Assembly: GCA_011032825.1 (NCBI GenBank)
Contig: JAADJZ010000005.1
Location: 129,001 to 193,000, forward strand
Reading direction: 5' to 3'
Source: Massariosphaeria phaeospora
Taxonomy: Eukaryota; Ascomycota; Dothideomycetes; Pleosporales
DNA: 64,000 nt
A model generated the notes under the pieces. It ran no database searches and had not been told where the DNA came from. It saw only the letters and a program-made list of their open reading frames with translations. Below are positions 52,915-63,442 of the stretch, in pieces; position 1 is the stretch's first letter, and each line of letters opens with the position of its first letter. A program made the translations under genes and the position numbers.

Positions 52915-53700
52915 CGTGCCGTTTGTGCGCCGTACGCAGGAGGGTGGAAACGCAGGAAAGTGTGTTGTTTGCGGCGGGGGCGGGGATCTATTCAAGGCTT
53001 AAGTGCGGCGTAGTATAATGGAGCACGCTAAGGCAGACCAATCAGTAAACAGACTAGATGCGGCGCGTGGGCGCTTATGTACATCAAGGATGCGTTGCAA
53101 GGCGAACACATTGACATGCTAATCTGCGGCACAGCATGCGGCGAAGAAACTTTGCTCGAGCTGCGGCAACCGCCAGGTTCGATGATTCTGATTGCGATTG
53201 TGCGAAAGTCTGCTCTCAGCGCGCACTCTCACCTTTGCCTTTACCTTCCCACCCTCTCACAACTGATAGACTCTCCGCATATTGGAATACTTTCATTGGT
53301 CAGTAGACATACAGAGCACGTAATATTAATAAGGAGGAAGTTCCTCTGTGCAAGCTTTCCGGCGCCTGAATATCGTGATGGGCGGATTCGGAAGTGGCAC
53401 AGACCGACGGTGTCCGAACAAGCGCTGAGGAAAGACCTGATTCCTACAAACGCCGGGTGGAAGGCACATGGCACAGCTTGTTTCCCAACTAACCAACTTC
53501 GAGATTACACAATGCAAGCGCCCCAAGCAATCTCCACGGAAAAGTAGATTGAAACACTTCGAACCAACTTGGACAGGGGCCTAGTAACTGTTCCTCCGCT
53601 CGTAGAATTCTAAGATCAGCACTAACATGAGAGTTCAATTTCTCAATGAATTTGCAACAAAAGATATCAACAAGTGCCATTGAACCACTCGAACGACGCT
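52915..53700. other. Intergenic region
   Basis: About 785 bases. An ORF at 53077-53547 has no recognisable feature and is not supported. Confidence 0.4.
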
Positions 53701-54144
53701 TCAAGCCTCTTCGTCAAAGCTACACCCTGCAGTTCCGTTGCACATATCCCAGACCTCCCAGCTCTGAAACTTGTCGATATCACCTCCCAGGCGGGTCGAG
53801 CATCCTTCGTCCATGAATTTGATGATCGTATTGGGCTCACACGAGTTTCCCTTGAAGAAGACGATGAATTATGCCTCATCCTCTTCGCTGTCTACCACCA
53901 TCTCACTGCTCACGGCTAGTTCGCGTTGAGTTTCGAGGTGGACATATAACTTTGGTTTTCGAATCTGACATCCATTTGATGGTCCGAGAAAGTCCTTGTA
54001 GATTACTCCTCCCTCGTCTTTAGCCATGTTCGGCGGCTTGCAGCCGCGGTTGTCCCAGGTCGAGATCTCCAGTGCCTGTATAAATGGATGTGCGAACAGG
54101 ATTGCGACGACCAAGGCTCCCGGTATCGTTGAAAGAAGAGGCAT
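53701..54144 (-). CDS. Small secreted six-cysteine protein, two exons
   Basis: Exon 1 54144-53914 and exon 2 53850-53701, joined by a 63-nt intron (GTGAGC donor, AAG acceptor), give 126 aa. Reading straight through meets TAA after DSEEDEA; the intron removes it and keeps phase, so I prefer splicing to a nonsense mutation. Signal peptide MPLLSTIPGALVVAILFAHPFIQA. The mature part has six Cys (GCKPPN, NGCQI, NSCEP, DEGCST, DMCNG, AGCSF), suggesting three disulphides. Effector-like or structural small secreted protein; no family recognised. The AAG acceptor is weaker than usual. Confidence 0.6.
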
Positions 54145-54996
54145 CTTCGATGAAGAACGGGTCAATGAGATAGCTGGTGACCGCACGATGTGAAGATAAT
54201 AAAGGCAAGATTGCGACGCAGTGGAGCTTGAATAAGGATAGGTGAGGTGTTTGGAGCCTGGATGATAGAGAGCAACTAAATGAAAAGACTAGATTTTGTT
54301 GCATGCGAATTGACAACGATGCAATCGACAGTACCTTCGAACCAAGGCTTACGCCTCACTGTGCCTCATCCTACCCTAAACATGGGCCGGCGTCTATTTG
54401 TTGGGATCATCACTAGAATTAGCGCCGCACAAACATCATGCCTCGCGCCTTTGGGATTGCACAGCACGGATTCCAGATGTTTCATCCCATATCAACCCAC
54501 TGGCGGCACAGAACTTGGCTCCCTTCGGACTTGCGCCACAAACGAACATTGCGGAAACTCCTGGAGAAGGTAAACTCGAGTATTGTGCGCCTGGGCGAGG
54601 GCTAGAAGATTATGGGGCCACTGTGTAGACGCCAAACGCCATGAATCTGTGCACAGCCTGAAACATCAGCTGACTAGGGAGTAGCGGACAGATAGTAGTT
54701 TGTTCTCCCTCGACATGAGCATCCTCGCCGGTTGTTGCTATATTTCATACACGGTGTTCTTTTCCAGAGTGGCCTCTCCAAGTGTGAAAACTGTCCTTTC
54801 TGAATGAGGAGTCTCTGAAAGACACGTCTGCTCTTTGTACCGACAGCTATCACCGTCACTCGTTAGCATTTGCCGTCGCCATCACTCGTTATCACTACCT
54901 CTTCACCTCTTGCACTCTTCATCACATCTATCTTCAAAAAATTTACCAGCTTTCTCCTGGTTTCTGTGCTTTTTGGCTGAGGAATCCGGTATCATA
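54145..54996. other. Intergenic region
   Basis: About 850 bases between divergent secreted-protein genes. CT/CA-rich DNA at 54840-54930 precedes the next start. No gene supported. Confidence 0.4.
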
Positions 54997-56902
54997 ATGG
55001 CGCGCTTGAAATTTGTTGTGCTTTACATACTTTCCTTTGTCACACCCATCAGTACGATTCCTGCCATCTCGAACGCCGACCTTGACGGCTTTGGTTTACT
55101 TCCGTACGGTGGAGTCGTGAGCCGGTCCACAGGAACTCATCTGGAAATCAGAGGTGTTGTGGGCGGGCGCAAAAAGAGATACATCATCGAGCGAGCGGAG
55201 AGCAAAAAGTGTTGCCGCGATAAGCCATTCTGTAGAAACCTACTCGGAGAGATCATGGATAAGAACTGCAAGTGTAACTCGTGTGGAATCGGTTAGTATA
55301 AACATCATCGGATATAAGGTGCTCATACTCATGTTTCACAGGCAAAGTTCCGAACCTGGCTGGAACAGATTGCACAGATGATTGTCCACAAGGTGATTGA
55401 ACCGGCCGTCTTGGGTATACATGCATTGACATCGGATCGAAGGTTCTCAAAAGACGCCGGATGGGAAAGGTTGCTGTCCTAGCGGGCAACGGCCGACTCC
55501 TGACAGCGCAGCATGCGAATTAGATTGCGGAAGTAAGTTCAAGCAACCTCAAAAGCCTCCATAGGCTACTCAAACTGACGCATACTCTAGAGGATCGACC
55601 TGTTAATAACAAATGCCCTCTCAAAGACGGTGAAGATGAGGAGAAAGCTCGAAAGAAAGGCAAATGTGGCGATGGACAGATACTCGGCCAACGCGTGGGA
55701 GGCCAAGATACCAACACCCCGAGCCCGCAATGCATTCCAGACGATCAAAGTAAGTGTAAGCCTGGAGAGATTCCAGAGACCCGCAAAAAAGGCGACAAGG
55801 ACCCCAATACGAACGTACGATGTGCGAAACCGGACGAGAACAACAGGAAAAAGTGCAACGCCAAAAAACAGTACATCCATGTCGTAGTGGCCCCGGATCC
55901 AGATGGCACCATGAAAGCCACTGAGACTTGCAAACCCACCGAGAAATTCAAAGATAGGAAGAAGAATAGACTCGAAAAGCTGAAAGAGTGGAAGCAGAAA
56001 AAATGGGAGGTAGAGAAACCAGCTAGGGAGGCGAAAGAAAAAGAGGATAAAGAGAAGAAGAAAAAGGAAGTAGAGGAAAAGCGGAGGAAGAAGGAAGAGG
56101 AGCAGAAAAGGCGAGAGGAAGAATTAAGAAAGAAGAAGGAAGAAGAACAAAAGAAAGAAGGAGAAGATAAGCGCCAGAGAGAGCGGAAAGACAAAAAGAA
56201 AGCAAAGATGGGCAATTGTCTCGGAGTCGTTGCGCTTCTCGAAGGCATCAATTTTGTGGCGCCACTAGGAAAGCGGTCTGTCAACATGTTAGCGAGGGGG
56301 GAAGAGCACCCGTATGAATGGACCGCGGACTATTTCACACAAGCATTCGTCTTGGGAGATGATATTGATCAATACTGGCCCGATGATGTTCCGGATCCAG
56401 AGGATGTTGGCGTTGATACGGAATATGGGCGGTCGCATGGATAGACCGTGTCAATGCCAAGAAGTTGCAAGCAGACCCAACGACGTGTACATCTGGGCGC
56501 AAGCGATGTAGAAGGACACACCGGTTGGACGCGAAGACGGACACAGAGTCAGATCACCTTCACGCAAATTGGCCAAAGCCGGGAAACTGGACAAAGACTT
56601 ATTCGAACGAGACAGCACTCACAGAAGTAGATCTTGATAAGCGAATCATCACGTTCTTGGGGGTGCTAACCGAGATTGGTATATTCGCTGGAAGAATGCT
56701 AGCGGCGATTCTTCCGCATATTGGACGCGCAGTTGCGCGTATAGTGCCACGTTTGATGGAAGTAATAAAAGACACTAATCGCCTATTTCAGCTTGCAGAA
56801 AAGGGCGGTGCTAGAGGAGGTGTACAGGCCATGAGAAATGCTGCTGAGAGAATTTCGCAGAATCGGAGCTGGAAACAGTGTTTGAAAGATGGAAAGCCGT
56901 AG
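54997..56902 (+). CDS. Secreted Cys-rich protein with long K/E helix; apparent one-base frameshift
   Basis: Exons 54997-55291, 55342-55392, 55443-55532 and 55591-56902 join in phase through three short introns (50, 50, 58 nt; CTGAC branch in the last). Signal peptide MARLKFVVLYILSFVTPIS. Exons 1-4 encode Cys-rich modules (KCCRDKPFC, CKCNSCG, CTDDCPQG, GKGCCPSGQRP). A run of about 75 residues made almost only of Lys, Glu and Arg follows (about 55960-56205), then a C-terminal domain ending in a hydrophobic/amphipathic helix region (TFLGVLTEIGIFAGRMLAAILP). At GGG 56427-56429 the frame stops shortly after, while the next frame continues to 56902: one base is missing. Intact length would be about 580 aa. 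Pseudogene or sequence error; no family recognised. Confidence 0.6.
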
Positions 56903-56975
56903 TAGAAGATAATAAGGTCTGTCGTGATATAACGACGAGTCTAGTGTAAGCGATATTTCACGCTTGCCTCCTACT

Positions 56976-57551
56976 CTACAGGCTCGAAACATGTTCCTTT
57001 AGAAACTTCTCTTCAGCCTCGGTATTTTGCCGTCCCAAGAGGGCGTTCCGAGTCGGATATCTTCCAAACTGTTCCAACTGCTTTATGTGTCTCTTTGAAG
57101 CCATGATGCCCATGTCAACCCACTTGTGCTCTTCCTCGCTCACGCATCTCGGCTTCAACGCCTCAAACAGGCAACGCGCCGCAATCAGCGAGATCAAACT
57201 TTCTTGGTTCATCAGCGGCATGTAGAGAGCCGACGCTTGAATGACCGTAACCTGCTTGTCGAAGTCGCGGGCGATGGCGCTCGTGGCTGTCTCCCACGCC
57301 TTCTTGTCGGCAGTGAAGGCGTCCGACGAACCGCGGAAGAGGTTGCGCGAGAATTGGTCTAGCATAGCAACGAGGGCAACGCTACCATCTGGCTCGGTAG
57401 CCCAGTCTTCTAGCTCGTTGCGGCGAGCTTTCAGCACGAGGTCGCCGAACTCGGACTTCAATTGTGCGTCGAGACCCTCGGGGGCGATTATCCATTCCAA
57501 TGGGGGCCTGTTGAACCAAAAGGCGATAACACGCTTGACGTCCGTGTTCAT
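56976..57551 (-). CDS. DUF924 family protein
   Basis: 191 aa, single exon. Recognised by the DUF924 blocks: IAFWFNRPPLEW, VALVAMLDQFSRNLFRGSSDAFTAD (LDQFpRNlyRg core), YMPLMNQESL and QLEQFGRYPTRNALLGR near the end, with EEEKFL-like FLKEH last. These form a TPR-like helical fold, widespread in bacteria and fungi; the function is unestablished. Length matches the family. Confidence 0.9.
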   Translation of the reverse strand: MNTDVKRVIAFWFNRPPLEWIIAPEGLDAQLKSEFGDLVLKARRNELEDWATEPDGSVALVAMLDQFSRNLFRGSSDAFTADKKAWETATSAIARDFDKQVTVIQASALYMPLMNQESLISLIAARCLFEALKPRCVSEEEHKWVDMGIMASKRHIKQLEQFGRYPTRNALLGRQNTEAEEKFLKEHVSSL

Positions 57552-58310
57552 GATGGGCGAAGTTGATGCTGTGAAGCGGCGTCGGATAGCAGGTGAGAGT
57601 GTTCGCGGTCTGGGCAGCTACATTGGTCTAGTCAGTGGCTCTTTCCAGATAGCTCGCATGCGGTATCATATGAACTGACTATTCTAAATGGACGCCGAAT
57701 AAACATACGTGATGATGAAGGAGGCAAAGCCTCGAGTCAAGGATTTCTCCGACTGTATACGTGACATCAAGTGACATCGACTCGTACGAAAGATATTTAG
57801 TTCACATCCTAAAGAGATAGGACAGATTGTAGCTACAAGCTGAGAGTTTCAGAGAATATATAAGGCTACATCCTCAAGCCATGCTTTCTACCAGTTCGGG
57901 TGTGGCCAAGATGCAATGGCTTATCGTCAGTAAATCTTGGATCCCCGCTTGAGGATTCAAGTAAAGATACGCATTTTGATAAGTTCGCAACTCTGCAATA
58001 TCTGTCCGGGATCAAGCATCCGTACAAAAGAATCAAGAGCTAGCAAATTCAAAGTGGATCTCGGGTGCGGGGTAGACTAGATCACATGACGGTCACTCGG
58101 ACGCTCGGTTATGCCGGGCCGAGGTCCACTTGGGCAGTTTTCCCTCATCACCAAAACCTGACCACACCCTATCTCATTAACCAATCTGGCGCACGCATGA
58201 TTTTGCTTCGCTTGGGTTGATCATTGAGCACGGAAGCCTCGCGCATGTCCTCGCTGCTCGATCTGGACGGCCGGTACCCAGCCGACCGTTCGGCTTTCTC
58301 CTCTTCCTCC
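57552..58310. other. Intergenic region
   Basis: About 760 bases between DUF924 and the amidotransferase-like gene; nothing recognised. Confidence 0.4.
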
Positions 58311-59223
58311 CTACACCACCTTATCATCGTCGCCGTGGAAGAACCTCAATACCGCCTTCGCAAAAACAAGGCCATCATGCATCCAGTCGGCCTTCTCCGT
58401 TGCTTCGTCTGCTCTTCCCTCTTCTAAAGCTCCGCTCTTCACTCTCAACTCCAACTGTCTCCTCACCATCTTCTCGTCGAACTCCATATGTCCCTGCGTG
58501 GTGAAAAGTCGCCGTGGGATGTAAACGCCTTGCACGCTCGTGTGGTCACTAGTGCCCCAGACGTGAACTTTCGTATCCGTGTCGAGGCGACAAGTGGTCT
58601 CTGATGACGGGGGAAACGCGACACAATCGGCATGCATCTGATGCAGGTAGACGTATTCCTCGGTGGCGGGTAGGTTGAAGAGTGATCGACCGATATCGCT
58701 GAGTTTTATCGGTGTATGCGACAATTCCCACTCACCGTTCTCGTGTGGTTCTACCGCGGAGCCGAGAGCGCGACAGATGACTTGGTGACCGAAACATATT
58801 CCCGAGAACCGGATGTCTAGCCGATTGATCCATATGTCTATGGTCTTCGTTAACTTGCGTTACGAAGGGATCCGAAAGAGACGACATACGTTGGATTAGG
58901 TCTACCAGCTTCAGCACCCACTTCACATCGCCATGCGCATCATACTCGCTCCCCGTAATCAGTATCGCATGGATGTCGTCGGTGATATCTGCTGGCTCTG
59001 GAACTCTGCCACCGTCGTCTTCTACCACATACTGCATCATCGTTTCGATGCCGAGCTGTGGATCATGTTCTGCTCCCGCCTTCTGCAGAAGGTCGTGCAG
59101 AATCTCGCCAAATGATCCTTTCTCCTCGTATGTGTCTGGGTGCGTTTCGTCGGTCTCGAGCACTAGCATGCGCACCTTCTCAGGACGGTCCTTTGCGATC
59201 GTTCGTGCTGCTGGAGGTACCAT
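58311..59223 (-). CDS. Class I glutamine amidotransferase-like protein
   Basis: Exon 1 59223-58890 and exon 2 58837-58311, intron 58889-58838 (GTATGT donor, CATAG acceptor, 52 nt), give 286 aa. Order: MLVLETDETHPDTY, AILITGSEYDAHGDVKWVLKLVDLI, then FSGICFGHQVICRALG with the nucleophile Cys of GATase1, and TTQGHMEFD with the His/Glu of the triad. Fungal proteins of this type are stand-alone GMP-synthase-like amidotransferases, or gamma-glutamyl peptidases acting on glutathione conjugates; which applies is not clear. Starts at 59268 or internal Met (MLVLETDE) are possible. Confidence 0.85.
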
Positions 59224-60390
59224 TCTGAGCAGAAGGTTGTGAGAAAAGCAGTCTTTGAACAGATTCAATAATTTTTAAGCTGCAGTGGCGAGGGTCCACA
59301 CAGTTGCTGGATCACTTCGGAGCTGACGTCCAACCACGGGTAAGGCATTACCAAGTAGGAAGCCATGGTCTCGAATCGGGTTGCGATGATTTCCTGAGCA
59401 CTGCCGTGGCCCAATGAAATTTTTAAGGTTACTACTACCTTGGCACTGGGTCAACGACGTACGTCAAGGAATCGCTATTGCGTAATGCACCAGTTTGTGG
59501 AGTCTCAATGTTTACATAACGGCTACCACGGGCTTGGGAAGCTTAATACGTTCCGACGTTGCAGGCCAGGGTTCCGAGGTTCCGGTAGCGTTGAGTCAGC
59601 CAGGCGGGACTTACTAGAGACGGTTAACTTAGCTTTACGTAAGATGATGCGAACGGATACGACATCATTCCGATTTGAAGTCGAGTTCGAGCTATTCGGG
59701 ATCCTAGAGTTAGAAGTGGGAAGGGCATCGTAAGACGACACACAGCCTTTCATGACTCTTCGAATCTAACCCCTTGACCGAGGACGCATTACCTACTGGT
59801 CGACGAAGCCACCGCGATAGAAAATATGCGCGTAGCAGACCACGTGCCTGAGCACATGCAGGTGCCCATGCGTTGTCTATTTACGTGAAGCCATCCCCTC
59901 ACTCTTTTTCAATGCCGCGTTGAAGATCCGGCATAGTGACAAGCGACTCTATTTATCTTGGGTCGTGGTCTAATAATTAACCAAATACAGCCATACGATT
60001 GGTGGACCGGGCTAACTCATAGTAAAATCTCGGATTTAATCTCAATAGATCCTGGCTGTGCTCGCGTAACGCATAATCTTCAAGGATTAAGATCATCTAC
60101 TTTGCCCTGATATACAAGACTTCGGGAATATACTCGGCTTTTCAACGTAGTACCTAGCCGAACGTAATGTTTTCGACGCAGGATTTATTTGTTGGCATGC
60201 TTGGGATGAGAAAGAGTCCTCCGCACGGAGCATGGGAATATCGGGTCAAGCCCGGTGGCAGTTTCACATATGGGGAAAAAAGCAACCCATGCAAGCCGTC
60301 GCAAGTACAAGAACATGCGGGGCCCGCATCATTCGTTAGACTAGTCCTACTACCAACTCAACCTGAATCCGGAAACAGCCAGTCATCACC
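59224..60390. other. Intergenic region
   Basis: About 1.17 kb, low GC at 59930-60100. ORFs at 59440-59750 have no recognisable content. Confidence 0.4.
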
Positions 60391-61233
60391 ATGAAGCTCG
60401 CAACTTCCATCGTTCTACTCGCCTCAACGCTCTTCTCGGAAGTCATTGCCGCAACAGCAGGCTGCGGCAAGACGCCCTCGAAGGTCAAAGCCGGCACAAA
60501 CACCTTGACCGTCAACGGCAAAAGCCGACAATGGATCCTCACCCTCCCCGCAAACTACAACAACACGTACCCCTACCGCCTCATCTACGGCGTCCACTGG
60601 CGCGACGGCACCTTCACTGACGTCGCGAACGGCGGCCAAATCAGGCCTTACTACGGCGTCCCAGAGCTTGCAAACAACACCGCGATCTTCATCTCTCCAA
60701 ACGGGCTCAACAAAGGCTGGGCCAACACCGGCGGCGAGGACATCACCCTCTTCCGGGAGATCAACAAAGCCGTCGACGCCGAGCTCTGCATTAACGAGAA
60801 GTTGCGCTTCTCCATCGGCTGGAGCTACGGCGGCGCCATGTCGTACTCGATCGCCTGCACCCTCGGCCAGGACTTCCGCGGCGTCGCCGCCTTCTCCGGC
60901 GGCCCCGTCAGCGGCTGCGCGGGCGGCACCGATCCCGTTGCGTATTTCGGGCAGCACGGCATCAGCGATTCAGTCCTGTCTATTACGCTCGGTAGGCAGT
61001 TGCGCGATACGTTCGTGCGGAACAACGGCTGCACGGCGCAGAGCCCGCAGGAGCCATCGAGAGGATCGGGAAAACATATCTTGACGAAGTATGCGGGGTG
61101 TAAGGCGGATAAGCCGGTGTGGTGGACGGCGTTTGATGGCGATCATACGCCGATTCCGTCGGGGTCGGGTACGAATAAGGATACGACGTTTACAGGGCCC
61201 GGCGTGTGGGATTTCATAAAGCAGTTTGAGTAA
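60391..61233 (+). CDS. Feruloyl esterase C-like secreted enzyme (CE1)
   Basis: 280 aa, single exon. Signal peptide MKLATSIVLLASTLFSEVIA, then CGKTPSKVKAG. YRLIYGVHWRDGT and FISPNGLNKGWANTGGEDI are typical of fungal type-C feruloyl esterases. The nucleophile is Ser of GWSYGG (about residue 145), Asp in HGISDSV (about 193), His in FDGDHTP (about 252), a complete alpha/beta-hydrolase triad. Six or more Cys suggest disulphides. The family releases ferulate from arabinoxylan in plant cell walls; it acts outside the cell. Start chosen by the signal peptide. Codon use changes from C-ending to G/T-ending towards the 3' end. Confidence 0.9.
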   Translation: MKLATSIVLLASTLFSEVIAATAGCGKTPSKVKAGTNTLTVNGKSRQWILTLPANYNNTYPYRLIYGVHWRDGTFTDVANGGQIRPYYGVPELANNTAIFISPNGLNKGWANTGGEDITLFREINKAVDAELCINEKLRFSIGWSYGGAMSYSIACTLGQDFRGVAAFSGGPVSGCAGGTDPVAYFGQHGISDSVLSITLGRQLRDTFVRNNGCTAQSPQEPSRGSGKHILTKYAGCKADKPVWWTAFDGDHTPIPSGSGTNKDTTFTGPGVWDFIKQFE

Positions 61234-61569
61234 GGGAGGAGGGTTGACGGTGATGCTGCAGCTCGGGTAGGTTAAATTGAGTACATCACTTGTAAGTAGG
61301 GGCCGAAACTGTAAAAAGATTTTTTTGGAAGGCTTCGATAGGATGAACACTTGCTGTGAAATTGGACGTTAGCCATTGGTCTACTTCGAGATATGTTTTG
61401 AGTTATCCGTGGGTGACATTGGGCTAGGTAGCGAGTTTGACCACTCACCCAAAACCAATATTTGTTTTCATTGAGTCACACCACGATATTTCAAAGTCTA
61501 CACATACAGTTCCTTTATCACCAAATTCCAGGTTAAATCTGAACTTCTATCACCGCGGTGAACTCCAAA
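61234..61569. other. Intergenic region
   Basis: About 335 bases; nothing recognised. Confidence 0.4.
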
Positions 61570-62387
61570 ATGCCCACCCCAACCCGCTTCCTCATCCTCT
61601 CCGACACCCACAACCAATGGCCATACTCCCCCCAAACCCCCGCCCCACCCATCGACGTCTTCATCCACTGCGGCGACCTCACCCAAGTCGGCGGCCTCCC
61701 CAGTTTCCACCGCGCCATCTCCACCATCCAGACCATCGACGCAGAGCTCAAACTCGTCATCGCCGGCAACCACGACCTGGAGCTTGACGAAGCGTGGGTG
61801 CTTCGAAACATGGAAGACGAGGAAGAACTGCAAGAATGCATTGACAGCGTGGCGTTGTTCCAGGCGCAGAAAGAACATGGGATTAATTATCTGGACGAGG
61901 GAAGACATGCGTTTACGTTTGCGTCTAGGGCGCGGTTTACGGTGTGCGCGTCGCCGTATACGCTGGAGTTCAATGGGTATGCGTTTGCGTATGGCGCTGG
62001 GGAGGATCGGTTTAACGAGGGGCCGTACATTGTGCCCGACGACGTCGACATCGTTATCACACACGGTCCGCCAGCGCTCGCCGGGTTTGCCAATTTCCGA
62101 CTGGACGTCAACCGCGAGGGGCAGCATTGCGGCTGCCCGAAGCTGGCACGCGCTATACAGCGCGCTAAGCCGCCCCTGCACTGTTTTGGGCATGTACATG
62201 AGGGCACCTGGGCAGGGGCGCGGCGCGGATCTCGTGGACTGATGCGGGCATGGGTTGTGCGGTCGTAGGGGGTGATGGAGTGGTGCTGAGTTTGGAGAGC
62301 GGCGAGAAATTGAGGGAGACGGTGCTGCTTAATGCGGCTATGCGGGGAGATGAGGATGTGGGATGGAGAGTGGATGTGGAGCTGTGA
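61570..62387 (+). CDS. Metallophosphoesterase; apparent one-base frameshift near the 3' end
   Basis: Start MPTPTRFLILSDTHNQW (metal motif D-x-H), then VFIHCGDLTQVGG (GD-x2), IAGNHDLELD (GNHD/E), VDIVITHGPP (GH-like) and CFGHVHEG (GHxH). All five calcineurin-type phosphoesterase motifs are present, as in the fungal family related to Ser/Thr phosphatase-like UPF0046 proteins. After HEGTWAG the open frame ends at 62266-62268 without the usual tail. The next frame supplies it (ARISWTDAGMGCAVV ... VDVEL) and stops at 62387. The shift is at GGGG 62215-62218, one base short. Intact length would be about 272 aa. A sequence error is at least as likely as a real lesion. Confidence 0.8.
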
Positions 62388-62566
62388 GCTGTGAGCTATG
62401 CGGTTTCAAGTTGGAGTTGTAGGAATAGATACTGGATGCAATGGTTCCCAACTATATGCAGTTACTGAGTATTGGCATAAGTACATTTCCAAGTTTAAAT
62501 GACATGCATGGGCCGTCTTGAGCAGAGGCGTTCGGGGTGTTGCTAACGAAACAGTGATCCAGCAAC

Positions 62567-63370
62567 TCATCCCATGTACCCATGAAATCCATACGATTTG
62601 CCTCCTAGCCATTGCCTCTCACAAGCGTCGCTCGCACCGCCACACCCTGGGCATCTCAAATGTACGCTAGGCACGCACTTGTCGCATTTGCCGCAGCTCC
62701 AAAAGCGCTCTGTATGGCAGTCGTGACAGGCCCAGCAATGCGTCGAGGCTCCCCCTTTCTGCCAGGCGCTGCGGCAGAAACAGTAGTAGACATCCCCACG
62801 GGAGATGGCCAGCTGAAGCAAATGATGCATGGCTTTCGGCACATCGTGGCGCTCCTCGCGCTGACCTACAAGCCATTTGAGTTTCCAATCTTCGAGTTTC
62901 CACACCGTGTCGAATAACGGGTCGTTGGGTGCGGACGATACGGCTTCCTGGATGTGCTGGCCGTTTATATCACGAGCGGATGCGGGGACTGGCAGACCTA
63001 TGATCTTGCTGAAAAGCCAGATTGACGACTTCGAGGTACGCTTGCCTTTCAATTGCGTACAGGCGCTGGAGATTTCGATGCTTGAGCACTTGGCAATGGA
63101 AGCCCGGAAGCAGAGTGTCGGGTTGCGAACGCCGAGAAGCTGGCAGAATTCTTCGAACCGATTGAATACATTGCCACAAATTGGTGGGAAGTTTGCTTTG
63201 TCGCACTCTGGATCGGACTCGTCGTCCATTTCCATCTCAAGGTATTTGAGGTCGGCAACATTTGGGTCGTAGCTGGAACAGAAGCACTCTGTAGTGCATT
63301 TCGTGCCGGCTTTGACGCAAAGGCAGTCGACACACGATTTGTCGTGGCAGTTGCAGCCGTATCGAAGCAT
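62567..63370 (-). CDS. CXC-type zinc protein with a C-terminal Cys cluster
   Basis: 267 aa from MLRYGCNCHDKSCVDCLC (an in-frame Met at 63442 would add 24 residues). Residues 5-31 match the tesmin/TSO1 CXC pattern: C-x-C-x3-S-C-x2-C-x-C-x5-C-x3-C-x-C. The middle is helical (NRFEEFCQLLGVRNPTLCF). The last 60 residues hold a second cluster (HCWACHDCHTERFWSC, CDKCVPSVHLRCPGCGG) that looks like a separate zinc-binding region. CXC domains bind zinc and often DNA. I do not recognise the combination with this C terminus as a named family. Confidence 0.65.
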   Translation of the reverse strand: MLRYGCNCHDKSCVDCLCVKAGTKCTTECFCSSYDPNVADLKYLEMEMDDESDPECDKANFPPICGNVFNRFEEFCQLLGVRNPTLCFRASIAKCSSIEISSACTQLKGKRTSKSSIWLFSKIIGLPVPASARDINGQHIQEAVSSAPNDPLFDTVWKLEDWKLKWLVGQREERHDVPKAMHHLLQLAISRGDVYYCFCRSAWQKGGASTHCWACHDCHTERFWSCGKCDKCVPSVHLRCPGCGGASDACERQWLGGKSYGFHGYMG

Positions 63371-63442
63371 TGGTTTCAGGTTTGGTACCTGAATACCTAG
63401 GTGAGAAGGGCTGTGCAGGATCTGTGCTTGGTATAAATTCAT

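Noticed and set aside
53851..53913. Nonsense mutation in the six-Cys secreted protein
   Set aside because: A GTGAGC...AAG intron of 63 nt removes the TAA and keeps frame, so splicing is simpler.
59440..59753. ORFs on both strands at 59.4-59.8 kb
   Set aside because: No motif, no splice signals in phase, ordinary intergenic composition.
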